A program made the translations under genes and the position numbers. Positions 1 to 5,888 of a stretch of DNA of 8,558 nt are shown piece by piece. The stretch spans positions 1-8,558 of the forward strand of contig CALFIV010000178.1 of the NCBI GenBank assembly GCA_937877295.1. The letters run 5' to 3'. Each line of letters begins with the position of its first letter. Position 1 is the first letter of the stretch. Source of the stretch: an uncultured Clostridia bacterium (GTDB taxonomy: Bacteria; Bacillota_A; Clostridia; Christensenellales; CAG-138). Below the pieces are notes generated by a model that saw nothing but the letters and a program-made list of their open reading frames with translations, made no database searches and was not told the origin of the DNA.

Positions 1-26
1 TTCTATACTTATATTCCATGCTAAGA

Positions 27-56
27 GGCTGCCTCACTAATGAGACAGCCCCTTTT
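27..56. terminator. Hairpin terminator at the left edge
   Basis: GGCTGCCTCA (27-36) and TGAGACAGCC (41-50) form a ten-position stem with one C/A mismatch and a CTAA loop, followed on the plus strand by CCCCTTTT. The T-run points to termination of a plus-strand gene lying to the left of the window. It is also the first strong hairpin after the end of the minus-strand lipoprotein gene, 50 nt past its stop, so it may work in both directions. On the minus strand the following T-run is weak (CTCTT). Confidence 0.65.
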
Positions 57-100
57 CGCTATGTTCGCCGAATCCTCGGATGAAGGCTGAAGACCGTTTG

Positions 101-2227
101 TCATCTGCGTCCGCCGTGGCCGCCTCCGCCAAAGCCGCCGTTACCGCCGCCGAAGCCGCCGTAATAGCCGCTTGCCCCTTCCGTTGACGAGGACTGTGTC
201 CAGCTCAGAAGCGAGCTGCCGTCCTTTTGCAGCGCATACGAGCCGTTGAGCCGGAATGCATCGGATGCGATCCAGCAGGAGCTGTAGCTGCCGCTGACGG
301 TGAAGGCGAAGATCTCATTGCCGCTTGCGTCGACAAGACGATAGTCGCCTGCCGAGAAGCTTGTGCCGCTCGAAACGTAGGTGTTGACCGAACCGTTTGA
401 CGGAATCTGGCAGATACCGCCGAGTGCAACGATCGTGCCTCCCGTGACGCTAACGCTGCCGTCGACGTCGACCGAACCCGACATACCGCCCTGCGACGAG
501 CCGCCGAGCACGAGCACGGTCCCGCCCGTCATGACAAAGCTGCCGTTGGAGTCGATCGCGTCCGTATCGCCGGAGGGCGTCGTGACCTGCACATACCCGC
601 CGTTGATATAGACCATCGGGGTCGCGCTGCCCTTGCAGGCGTTCAGTCCGTCGTCGTTTGCATAGACGTACACCGTGCCGCCGTTGAGGTTCATCACGTT
701 CGCCTCAAGACCCTCGTGCGATTCGATAATGTTGACCGTACCGTCGTTGACGGTCAGCACATTGTCTGCATGGACGCCGTCGTCCGCCGCGGTGACCGTG
801 ACGGACCCGCCGTTGATCGTGATATTGCCGAGCCCGGTCGCGCCGTTATCGAGCGCTTCGCCACTGTTTGCGTGCAGGCCGTCGTCCATCGCATGGATCT
901 CGACGCTGCCGCCGTTTATGACGATCTCGTTTTCGGCTTTGATCCCCTTCGAGGACCAGGTCGTTTTGGACGAGCTGCCCGAGCCGCTTGAAAGATTCAC
1001 CCAGTCGCCGGAAATGACCGTATCCGAAACCGAACCGATCAGATAGCCGTTCATCGAGGCGTTGACCGTTTCGCCGGTGGTCGACGCCGCATAGCGTTCG
1101 CCGTCGGGCGTGACGCCGCTGTCCACGATCTGGAACAGCACGTTTGCATAGCCGTCCGGCGCCCGGAACACGAGGCCGTAATACGATGCGCTGCGTCCGC
1201 TGTAGACCATGGTTTCATAGGTGCATTCCGCCCAGACGCCCGCAGCGTCGTCATCGTTGTAGAAGTACGCATAATACGCATAGCTGTCGCTGTAAAGCGA
1301 GACCGGTACGATCAGGTATTTTTCCGTGCCCGATCGGAGATCGCCGACGTCCGCGTACGATGCGGTATAGATGCGGACCGTGCAGCTCTCCTCTTCGGAG
1401 ATCTCAACGTTGTACGCCGCGCTGATGCCGTCGCACGCTGCGTAGATGTCGACCTGACCGCCTTCAATGGAGACAGTGCCGCGCTGATTGCCCTTCTCGG
1501 AGACGTCCGAGTTCTCGGTCTTGACGCCGTCGGAGTCCGTGGAGATCAGGATGAGACTTCCCGACTTGACCGTGACGGAGTCGTTGCCCTTCAGCGCGTT
1601 GCCCGCCGCCGTGACCTTGAGCGTCAGATTCTTGACGGACAGATCGTCCTTCGACTTGACGCCGTTGTCGAACGCGGTCGTGACGATCAGCGTGCCGCTG
1701 CCCGAAAGCTTGAGATCGCAGGTCGCGAAGATCGCCGCGTCCTCCTCGACCCCCTCCGCGCTGCCGCTTCTGAGGTCGGTGACGGTGTTATAGGTGTCCT
1801 TCTCCGCCTTGACGGTGACTTCCGAAGCGTTTTTCACAAGGATCGGCGCGCCGCTCGTGCAGGAGACCGAAGCGTTCGAAAGGATCAGCGTTACCTCGTC
1901 CGCATCGCCCGCGTCCACCACGAGCTGTCCGTCGGAGAGAAGACCGGTGACGGTGTAATCGCCCGCGGCGGTGATCGTATAGACGGAGCCGTCGGCCGTG
2001 ATCTCTCCGTTTTCCGACGTCACGGAGAAGATGTCCGTGGTCGCCTTGCTGTCGTCAACGGGATCGGCCTGCGCTTCGGCGCTCTCTGCGGGAGCTGCCG
2101 TTTCGGAGACCGTCACCGCGGTTGCGGCTGCGGTTGCGGTTTCGGTCGGTACGGCTGCTGTCACGGGTACGACGCATCCGGCCGTCAGCAGTGCCGCAAT
2201 CAATATGATTGAAATACTGTGTTTCAT
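101..2227 (-). CDS. Secreted carbohydrate-binding beta-helix lipoprotein (Cthe_2159 / DUF4353-like)
   Basis: A 708-residue surface lipoprotein, probably binding polysaccharide. Residues 1-18 are a lipoprotein signal: basic start, hydrophobic core and lipobox LTAGC with Cys18 as the lipidation site. Residues 23-60 are an Ala/Thr/Val/Glu linker. From about 64 the protein follows the Cthe_2159 (carbohydrate-binding domain-containing) pattern, with beta-helix rungs such as GTLIVTTAFDNGVKSKDDL (178-196), GSLILISTDSDGVKTENSD (223-241) and a regular run at 426-584. A Tyr-rich block at about 300-385 interrupts the helix and resembles a CBM26-type module. The C-terminus (684-708) is Gly-rich and ends in Arg-Arg. 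AAAGGA lies 7 nt before the ATG. It is the last gene of the operon, 26 nt after the DUF4956 gene. From family knowledge, Cthe_2159 of Clostridium thermocellum binds cellulose and pectate-like polymers through a parallel beta-helix related to pectate lyases. No catalytic residues were identified, so binding rather than cleavage is inferred. Confidence 0.85.
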   Translation of the reverse strand: MKHSISIILIAALLTAGCVVPVTAAVPTETATAAATAVTVSETAAPAESAEAQADPVDDSKATTDIFSVTSENGEITADGSVYTITAAGDYTVTGLLSDGQLVVDAGDADEVTLILSNASVSCTSGAPILVKNASEVTVKAEKDTYNTVTDLRSGSAEGVEEDAAIFATCDLKLSGSGTLIVTTAFDNGVKSKDDLSVKNLTLKVTAAGNALKGNDSVTVKSGSLILISTDSDGVKTENSDVSEKGNQRGTVSIEGGQVDIYAACDGISAAYNVEISEEESCTVRIYTASYADVGDLRSGTEKYLIVPVSLYSDSYAYYAYFYNDDDAAGVWAECTYETMVYSGRSASYYGLVFRAPDGYANVLFQIVDSGVTPDGERYAASTTGETVNASMNGYLIGSVSDTVISGDWVNLSSGSGSSSKTTWSSKGIKAENEIVINGGSVEIHAMDDGLHANSGEALDNGATGLGNITINGGSVTVTAADDGVHADNVLTVNDGTVNIIESHEGLEANVMNLNGGTVYVYANDDGLNACKGSATPMVYINGGYVQVTTPSGDTDAIDSNGSFVMTGGTVLVLGGSSQGGMSGSVDVDGSVSVTGGTIVALGGICQIPSNGSVNTYVSSGTSFSAGDYRLVDASGNEIFAFTVSGSYSSCWIASDAFRLNGSYALQKDGSSLLSWTQSSSTEGASGYYGGFGGGNGGFGGGGHGGRR
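476..952 (-). repeat. Beta-helix rung repeats within the lipoprotein
   Basis: Residues 426-584 contain successive imperfect rungs with the pattern (I/L/V)-x-(N/T)-G-G-x-V-x-(I/V)-x-A-x-D-D-G-(L/V)-x-A. Clear units are INGGSVEIHAMDDGLHAN (437-454), INGGSVTVTAADDGVHAD (471-488), VNDGTVNIIESHEGLEAN (493-510), LNGGTVYVYANDDGLNAC (514-531) and INGGYVQVTTPSGDTDAID (541-559). The Asp-Asp-Gly turns stack at the same position in each rung and are candidate calcium or ligand contacts. The spacing (34, 22, 21 and 27 residues between successive starts) is near the 20-25 residues per turn of a parallel beta-helix, with loop insertions after the first and fourth rungs. Confidence 0.8.
1073..1330 (-). other. 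Inserted Tyr-rich domain resembling a starch-binding module (CBM26-like)
   Basis: Residues about 300-385 break the rung pattern. The segment YAYYAYFYNDDDAAGVWAEC (317-336), then YYGLVFRAPDGYANVLFQIV (349-368) and DSGVTPDGERY, follows the order seen in CBM25/26 starch-binding modules: aromatic strand, Trp in a central strand, a Y-x-V/F-P-x-x-x-x-N-V-x-F strand, then a Gly-rich ligand loop. The pattern and domain boundaries are visible in the translation; the family assignment is inference from remembered motif order. It could instead be a lineage-specific loop domain. Confidence 0.5.
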
Positions 2228-2253
2228 GATCGGTTCCTTTCCGGCTTTCGCCT

Positions 2254-2925
2254 TTACAGTTGGTTCTGCTGCTCGGAATACGGCAGCAGGGAGATTTCGA
2301 GATTGCCGTTTCTGGTGCGGAGCTCGTCGATGAACGCCTTCTCCTCCTTCGGGTCCTTCATGCGGACCAGAAACGAGAGCCGGAACATCGAGCCCATGCC
2401 GGTCGTCTTGACGCCGAGGGATTCGGAGCTCTTCAGGTATCTCCGGAACGGCTCGTCGAACATGTCGGTATATTCGAGCGATTCCGGTACGGTGATCTTT
2501 AAAAGCCGCTCCTCGGCCGTACGTTTGCTGTCAAACAGATGCAGTGACGAGAACAGGAAGAACAGCAGTCCGAGTACGAGCAGAATGATCACGCCGTAGG
2601 CAAGGTAGCCCATGCCGAACGCGATGCCTGCGCCCATGGAGATCAGGATCGCGGCGATCTCATCCGCCGTGCCCTGCGCCGAGCGGAAGCGGATCAGGGC
2701 GAACGCGCCGCCAATGGCAACGCCCGCGCCGATGTTGCCGTTGACAAAGGTGATGACTGCGCCGATCACGAACGGGATCAGCGACACAACGATGAAGAAA
2801 CGTTTGGTGGAGCGCACGCGTCTTGACATGATCCATGCAAACAATGCGCCCGACAGCACCGCAACGCCTGCCATCAGGAAAAACTCGGCCGCAGTGACCG
2901 AAGAGGAATATACGGAATCGAACAT
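2254..2925 (-). CDS. DUF4956 family membrane protein
   Basis: A 223-residue polytopic membrane protein of unknown function. Hydrophobic segments lie at about 13-32, 43-61, 65-80, 91-107 and 108-129. The family signature GAFALIRFRSAQGTADEI (73-90), with its charged Arg-Phe-Arg in a membrane-proximal stretch, is intact. The soluble C-terminal domain (about 131-223) is rich in charged residues and probably cytoplasmic. The start chosen is the ATG at 2925, because AAAGGA sits 8 nt upstream. The earlier GTG (2952) lies inside the preceding gene, and the ATG at 2934 directly abuts the SD. The gene follows the VTC-domain gene by 16 nt. DUF4956 genes are commonly found beside VTC-domain genes in Clostridia, so a joint role is likely (for example membrane anchoring, polymer export or regulation). 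This is inference; no function is established. Confidence 0.88.
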   Translation of the reverse strand: MFDSVYSSSVTAAEFFLMAGVAVLSGALFAWIMSRRVRSTKRFFIVVSLIPFVIGAVITFVNGNIGAGVAIGGAFALIRFRSAQGTADEIAAILISMGAGIAFGMGYLAYGVIILLVLGLLFFLFSSLHLFDSKRTAEERLLKITVPESLEYTDMFDEPFRRYLKSSESLGVKTTGMGSMFRLSFLVRMKDPKEEKAFIDELRTRNGNLEISLLPYSEQQNQL

Positions 2926-2941
2926 AGCTATCATCCTTTCT

Positions 2942-3643
2942 TTACTGTGCACTCAGCAGCTCATGGCGATACGCTTCGCCGTACTTGGAGATGCTTCCGC
3001 GCTTGATCTTGCCTTCTGAGAGGATGCGGACAAGCCACAGGGGGATCGTGTCCTGCACCTTGATTTCGAGGATCGTCTCTCCCGGGTTCAGAAGCGGAAT
3101 GCCGTCCGCGCGGTCAAACCGGAATCCGTCAATGCGATACCGGGGATTGCGGTCGATCGTGAGCCGCAGATCGCCGTCGGTCTCCCGGTACGCGGTGCGA
3201 TCGTAGAGGATCATGCACGACGGCACAAGGTCGCGGTAGTAATCGCGAAAATAGGTGATTTCGCGGTTGATCTGTCCGTCCGAGAATATATCCGAACCGG
3301 AGAAGAACGCCTTCGCCTGCGGGATTGTGCTCTGCACGCGGCGCTTGTAAACAACGCCGAACGCTTTACGCTTGAGCTCCAGATACACCGGCGTTTCATC
3401 GTCGGCCGGACCGTAGGCGCGCAGCCGGATCTTTTCTTTGAACTCAGGCTTTTCGATCGAGGTACGGATCAGTTGATGATCCGGGGTGTCATAGTAGAGC
3501 GACGCGATCGTGGTCAGCCCGTATTCGTCCTCCTCCATGTGTCCTTTGAGCCGCTCCGTGAAGAACGCGGTCTGTTCGGCGGTGAGGATGTATTTCCATT
3601 CATATCGTTTCATCACGACGATCGGGGCTTTTAGCGCTTCCAT
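2942..3643 (-). CDS. Polyphosphate polymerase (VTC) domain protein
   Basis: A 233-residue soluble protein with the VTC/triphosphate-tunnel (TTM) fold, as in the catalytic domain of yeast Vtc4, which polymerises ATP gamma-phosphate into polyphosphate. Tunnel motifs appear in order: RYEWKY (13-18), SLYYDT (48-53), KIRLRAYG (71-78), YLELKRK (87-93), KRR (100-102), YDRTAYR (147-153), LRLTID (159-164), ILEIKV (191-196) and SKYGEAY (219-225). The alternating Lys/Arg on strands and the Glu in LEIK match expected phosphate and metal ligands (inferred by motif order). There is no SPX domain or membrane segment, unlike yeast Vtc4. The start at 3643 is preceded by AGAGGG at 7 nt; a longer frame to 3895 crosses the divergent promoter and is rejected. 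It is first in the operon with the DUF4956 and lipoprotein genes. Polyphosphate synthesis is the database-style prediction; another nucleotide or phosphate substrate is possible. Confidence 0.88.
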   Translation of the reverse strand: MEALKAPIVVMKRYEWKYILTAEQTAFFTERLKGHMEEDEYGLTTIASLYYDTPDHQLIRTSIEKPEFKEKIRLRAYGPADDETPVYLELKRKAFGVVYKRRVQSTIPQAKAFFSGSDIFSDGQINREITYFRDYYRDLVPSCMILYDRTAYRETDGDLRLTIDRNPRYRIDGFRFDRADGIPLLNPGETILEIKVQDTIPLWLVRILSEGKIKRGSISKYGEAYRHELLSAQ

Positions 3644-3710
3644 GTTTCTGCCCTCTCTTTCTTTTGATGGCTTCATCTTACCCGCGCAAACTAAAATGAA
3701 ATTAAAAGTT

Positions 3711-3730
3711 GAAAAAGTTTTTTCGAAAAA
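3711..3730. promoter_or_regulatory. Overlapping A/T palindromes upstream of the ywaF-family promoter
   Basis: GAAAAAGTTTTTTC (3711-3724) is an inverted repeat, and TTTTTCGAAAAA (3719-3730) is a perfect 12-nt palindrome overlapping it and ending directly at the -35 box. The A/T tracts could act as an UP element for the plus-strand promoter or as an operator shared with the divergent VTC operon. No confident -35/-10 pair for the minus-strand operon was found in 3644-3788. Confidence 0.4.
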
Positions 3731-3759
3731 TTGCAGAGACCGTTCGGGTATGGTACAAT
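3731..3759 (+). promoter_or_regulatory. Sigma-A promoter of the ywaF-family gene
   Basis: TTGCAG (3731-3736), a 17-nt spacer and TACAAT (3754-3759), with an extended -10 TG at 3751-3752. A-tracts lie directly upstream. The predicted RNA start is 20-25 nt before the GTG start codon. Confidence 0.75.
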
Positions 3760-3788
3760 GGAGTCGATCAAGCCGAAGGAGACTTTGT

Positions 3789-4550
3789 GTGAACTGGACG
3801 TTTGCCGTGACGCCGCAGCCATACGGTGCGGTGCATATCGCGATTTTGATTTCCGTAGCCGTGCTGTGCGCGGGCTTTTGGGTTTTGATCCGCAAATCGT
3901 AGGAGAGAACGCTGTTTCGTCTGCTCTTCTGGATGGGCGTTTTTATGTTGGTTACCGAGGCCTGGAAGCAATGTTTTGTCGCCGCGTATGTCTATCGCGG
4001 TACGCGTTCGATGTGGTTTTTCCCGTGGCAGCTCTGCAGCATGGCAATGTACTGCTCGGTGCTCGTACCGTTTCTGAAGGGCCGTGCGCAGGATTCATTT
4101 CTTATATTTTTATGCACATTTTCGGTGGTCGGCGCAGTCTTCGCGCTGCTGTTTCCCGAGGACATGATGCGCGATCAGATCCTGCTCTTTTCGCACAGCT
4201 TTCTCTATCACGCGCTCATGCTTCTTGAGGCGATTGCCGCGCTGCGCATCCTCACAAGGCGCAAAAAAGCTCCGTTCTGGCCGACGCTTCTGCTGTTTGT
4301 TTGCATGGCGGCCGTTGCGGAGCTGATCAATGGATTCAGCCATCTGTATATCCGCGACATTTACGCGGAATCCAATATGTTTTACATCACGCCGTTCTAT
4401 CCGTCGACACAGCCGGTGTTTCGCGAAATTGCTGCGCACGCCGGAATCCTTGCGGAGATTCTGATCTATCTCGGCGCGATCGCGCTTGCGGCGTTCGGTC
4501 TGTATCTGCTCGGTCGGCTCTTCATTCGGAAACAGGCTTGCCGTTCTTGA
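3789..4550 (+). pseudogene. YwaF/TMEM164-family membrane protein, interrupted by in-frame TAG
   Basis: The full frame would encode 253 residues, a normal length for YwaF (TIGR02206, TMEM164-related) integral membrane proteins, whose function in bacteria is unclear. AAGGAG (3776-3781) lies 7 nt before the GTG at 3789. The N-terminal part (MNWTFAVTPQPYGAVHIAIL and a first membrane segment) ends at TAG 3900-3902, codon 38. Reading through in the same frame gives ERTLFRLLFWMGVFMLVTEA and the rest of the family, with about five more hydrophobic segments and the motifs FFPWQLCSMAMYCSVLVPFL and PVFREIAAHAGILAEILIYL. The residue lost was probably Gln (CAG to TAG). The internal ATGs at 3933 and 3945 have no SD; an AGGAG overlaps the TAG but is followed at suitable distance only by CTG (3912). 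The 3' end overlaps the convergent kinase gene by 29 nt. A recent nonsense mutation, a base-call error or amber readthrough would each fit. If the fragment from 3933 is translated, it lacks the first membrane segment. Confidence 0.75.
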
Positions 4551-5154
4551 ACCATGCCTCGGCGAACGCCGTCACCGCCTCTGCGAGCGGCTTCATCTCC
4601 CACGTGCTGGTGTTGACGATCAGATGATACGCCTCACGCTGCCCCCACTCCGTGCCGGACAGAAAATCGCGCGTGCGGGCACGGGCCTTGTCAATCTCCT
4701 TCATCTTGCGCAGCAGCTCCTTATCGGTCATATGCTCTTCCTCACGGGCGCGGGCGCGGCAGCGCGCAATCTTGGCTTCCTTATCGGCGCAAACGAAGAT
4801 ATTGAACGGATGATACTCCTTTAAGATGACGTCCGCGTTGCGGCCGATGATGACAAAATCCTTGCCGAGCGCCGCGATCTCCTCAATGACCTTGCGCTGC
4901 TGTACCAGAAGCTCAATCTTGCTCGACTGCACGTAGGCGACGGAGTGGATCGTGCCGCCGAACGTGATGGAATAATCCTGCCATCCGTGATTGTCGAGCG
5001 TGTTCTCCACAAACTGCGCGTCCATGCCGCTCTTTTGGGCGACGGCCGATATGATCTCGCTGTCGTAATAATCGAACCCAAGGCGGTCCGCAATGCGCTT
5101 GCCGAGCTCTCTGCCGCCCGAGCCGAACTCGCGGCTGATGGTGATGATTTTCAT
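4522..5154 (-). CDS. Cytidylate kinase-like family protein
   Basis: A 210-residue P-loop kinase of the cytidylate kinase-like family (Cytidylate_kin2), common in Clostridia. These resemble CMP kinase but their substrate is not established. Features in order are MKIITISREFGSGGRELG (1-18) with a Gly-rich nucleotide loop, DYYDSEII (28-35), the strand and turn FVIIGRNADVIL (100-111) where family members keep G-R, NIFVCADKEAKIARC (118-132), an Arg/Lys-rich lid region with IDKARARTRDF (154-164), and YHLIVNTS (176-183). The ATG at 5154 is preceded by AGGAG at 6 nt, and the REFGSGGRELG motif then starts near residue 8 as is typical; a longer frame to 5292 would run through the promoter. It is monocistronic, with its own promoter at 5194-5222, and its 3' end overlaps the ywaF-family gene. 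Confidence 0.87.
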   Translation of the reverse strand: MKIITISREFGSGGRELGKRIADRLGFDYYDSEIISAVAQKSGMDAQFVENTLDNHGWQDYSITFGGTIHSVAYVQSSKIELLVQQRKVIEEIAALGKDFVIIGRNADVILKEYHPFNIFVCADKEAKIARCRARAREEEHMTDKELLRKMKEIDKARARTRDFLSGTEWGQREAYHLIVNTSTWEMKPLAEAVTAFAEAWFKNGKPVSE

Positions 5155-5193
5155 GCTGTTCTCCTCTCCGCATCTCTTCAATATGATATGATC

Positions 5194-5222
5194 AGTATAG
5201 CACAAATCATCTCCAAAAACAA
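5194..5222 (-). promoter_or_regulatory. Promoter of the cytidylate kinase-like gene
   Basis: On the minus strand: TTGTTT (5222-5217), a 17-nt spacer and TATACT (5199-5194) with an extended -10 TG, giving TGCTATACT. The start codon is 40 nt further downstream. The -35 is weak but the -10 is strong. It lies back to back with the glycerate kinase promoter, with 16 nt between the two -35 boxes. Confidence 0.7.
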
Positions 5223-5238
5223 GCATGCGCCGGACCGA

Positions 5239-5267
5239 TTGACAATGTTCCGTCAAACGGATAGAAT
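5239..5267 (+). promoter_or_regulatory. Near-consensus promoter of the glycerate kinase remnant
   Basis: TTGACA (5239-5244), a 17-nt spacer and TAGAAT (5262-5267): a full consensus -35 with a one-mismatch -10. It still precedes the damaged glycerate kinase gene, so transcription probably continues. Confidence 0.8.
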
Positions 5268-5287
5268 GAATCGGGATGTTCCCGATT
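5249..5287. promoter_or_regulatory. Two inverted repeats in the glycerate kinase promoter
   Basis: TCCGT-CAA-ACGGA (5249-5261) sits between the -35 and -10 boxes. AATCGGG-ATGTT-CCCGATT (5269-5287) starts one base after the -10 and covers the expected transcription start. Both positions are typical of repressor operators; the second could also form a 7-bp hairpin at the 5' end of the mRNA. The binding protein is unknown. Confidence 0.45.
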
Positions 5288-5302
5288 GTCATGTGGATTG
5301 CT

Positions 5303-5781
5303 ATGAATCCGATTCTGCGATCCCATGCGGATCAGATTGTCCAGGCTTCGATCCGCGCCGCGCTGCCCGACGCGGCTGTGGAAAAAGCGCTCAGGCACGT
5401 GACGCTCACGGGCCGTGTTCTGCTCGTGGCCGCCGGCAAAGCCGCTTGGCGGATGGCGAAGACCGCCGGGAATCTTCTCGGCGACCGCATCGAACACGGC
5501 ATTGTCGTCACCAAATACGGGCACGTCGAAGGCGCGATCGCAAACATCGATTGCTATGAAGCCGGCCATCCCGTACCGGACGCGAATTCATGCAAAGGCA
5601 CGCAGGCGGCTATGTTGACGGCGATACGGAAGCGGAGCTGAAACAGTTCGGGCTCACCGTTGACGGCGTTCTTTCGGACAACGATTCCTATCACGCGCTG
5701 CAAAAAACCGGCGGACTGATCATGACCGGACCGACCGGTACAAACGCCAACGACGTTGCGGTTGCGCTGCTGAACATCTGA
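5303..5781 (+). pseudogene. Glycerate 2-kinase (DUF4147/MOFRL) remnant with internal deletion
   Basis: Type-2 glycerate kinases (GckA/TtuD type, about 410-450 residues) phosphorylate D-glycerate to 2-phosphoglycerate. Only the two ends are left here. The first part, from ATG 5303 (MNPILRSHADQIVQASIRAA, typical N-terminus), contains VLLVAAGKAAWRMA, HGIVVTKYGH and HPVPDANS and runs to a TGA at 5639. The second part, in another frame, reads AGGYVDGDTEAELKQFGLTV, then NDSYHAL and GLIMTGPTGTNANDVAVALL up to the TGA at 5779; this is the C-terminus of the MOFRL domain. About 250 or more middle residues, including most of the active site, are missing. The frames meet around 5602-5614. An ATG at 5276 would extend the start by nine codons but lies within about 2 nt of the expected RNA start; 5303 matches the family but has only a weak GGA upstream. 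No activity is expected. Confidence 0.82.
5602..5614 (+). other. Deletion scar (13 nt readable in both glycerate kinase frames)
   Basis: GCAGGCGGCTATG encodes part of GTQAAM, which suits the sequence after HPVPDANS, when read in the upstream frame. It encodes AGGY, which suits AGGYVDGDT of the C-terminal region, when read in the downstream frame. This is what recombination between two short direct repeats in the ancestral gene would leave: one repeat copy and a frame change. The ancestral repeat is inferred, not seen. Confidence 0.55.
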
Positions 5782-5794
5782 TGATTCCTCATGC

Positions 5795-5830
5795 ACGGGC
5801 GTCCCCTCAGACGCCTGTATTTATATGGAA
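5795..5830 (+). terminator. Hairpin after the glycerate kinase remnant
   Basis: ACGGGCGTC (5795-5803) pairs with GACGCCTGT (5810-5818) over nine positions including one G-T, with loop CCCTCA. It is followed by the T/A-rich ATTTATATGG. It lies 14 nt after the stop. The tail is not a pure T-run, so efficiency is uncertain. Confidence 0.55.
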
Positions 5831-5859
5831 AATAAGTTCATATTTCCTTCATATTTTGC

Positions 5860-5888
5860 TTGCCTTTCTTTATATTTTATTATATAAT
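5860..5888 (+). promoter_or_regulatory. Promoter of the S8 protease gene
   Basis: TTGCCT (5860-5865), a 17-nt spacer and a perfect TATAAT (5883-5888), set in a strongly AT-rich stretch (5819-5890) that contrasts with the GC-rich genes around it. Confidence 0.78.

Noticed and set aside
375..2333. Several plus-strand frames opposite the lipoprotein gene (for example 381-611, 675-1046, 1488-1793, 1998-2333)
   Set aside because: They are Pro/Ser/Arg-rich complements of the Gly/Val/Asp repeats, without SD or domain.
2926..2952. Earlier GTG and ATG starts of the DUF4956 protein
   Set aside because: The GTG lies inside the VTC gene, and the ATG at 2934 abuts the SD. The ATG at 2925 has AAAGGA at proper spacing.
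3644..3895. N-terminal extension of the VTC-domain protein by 84 residues
   Set aside because: It runs through the divergent ywaF-family promoter, has no family similarity, and a good SD precedes the ATG at 3643.
5155..5292. Extended start of the cytidylate kinase-like protein
   Set aside because: The extension crosses its own promoter, and the family N-terminus (MKIITISREFGSGG) begins at 5154 with AGGAG upstream.
5584..5589. EcoRI site (GAATTC) close to the glycerate kinase junction, suggesting a cloning chimera
   Set aside because: It falls within the normal codons for the conserved Asp-x-Asn-Ser motif, and the frame change fits better 13-25 nt downstream, so it is probably coincidence.
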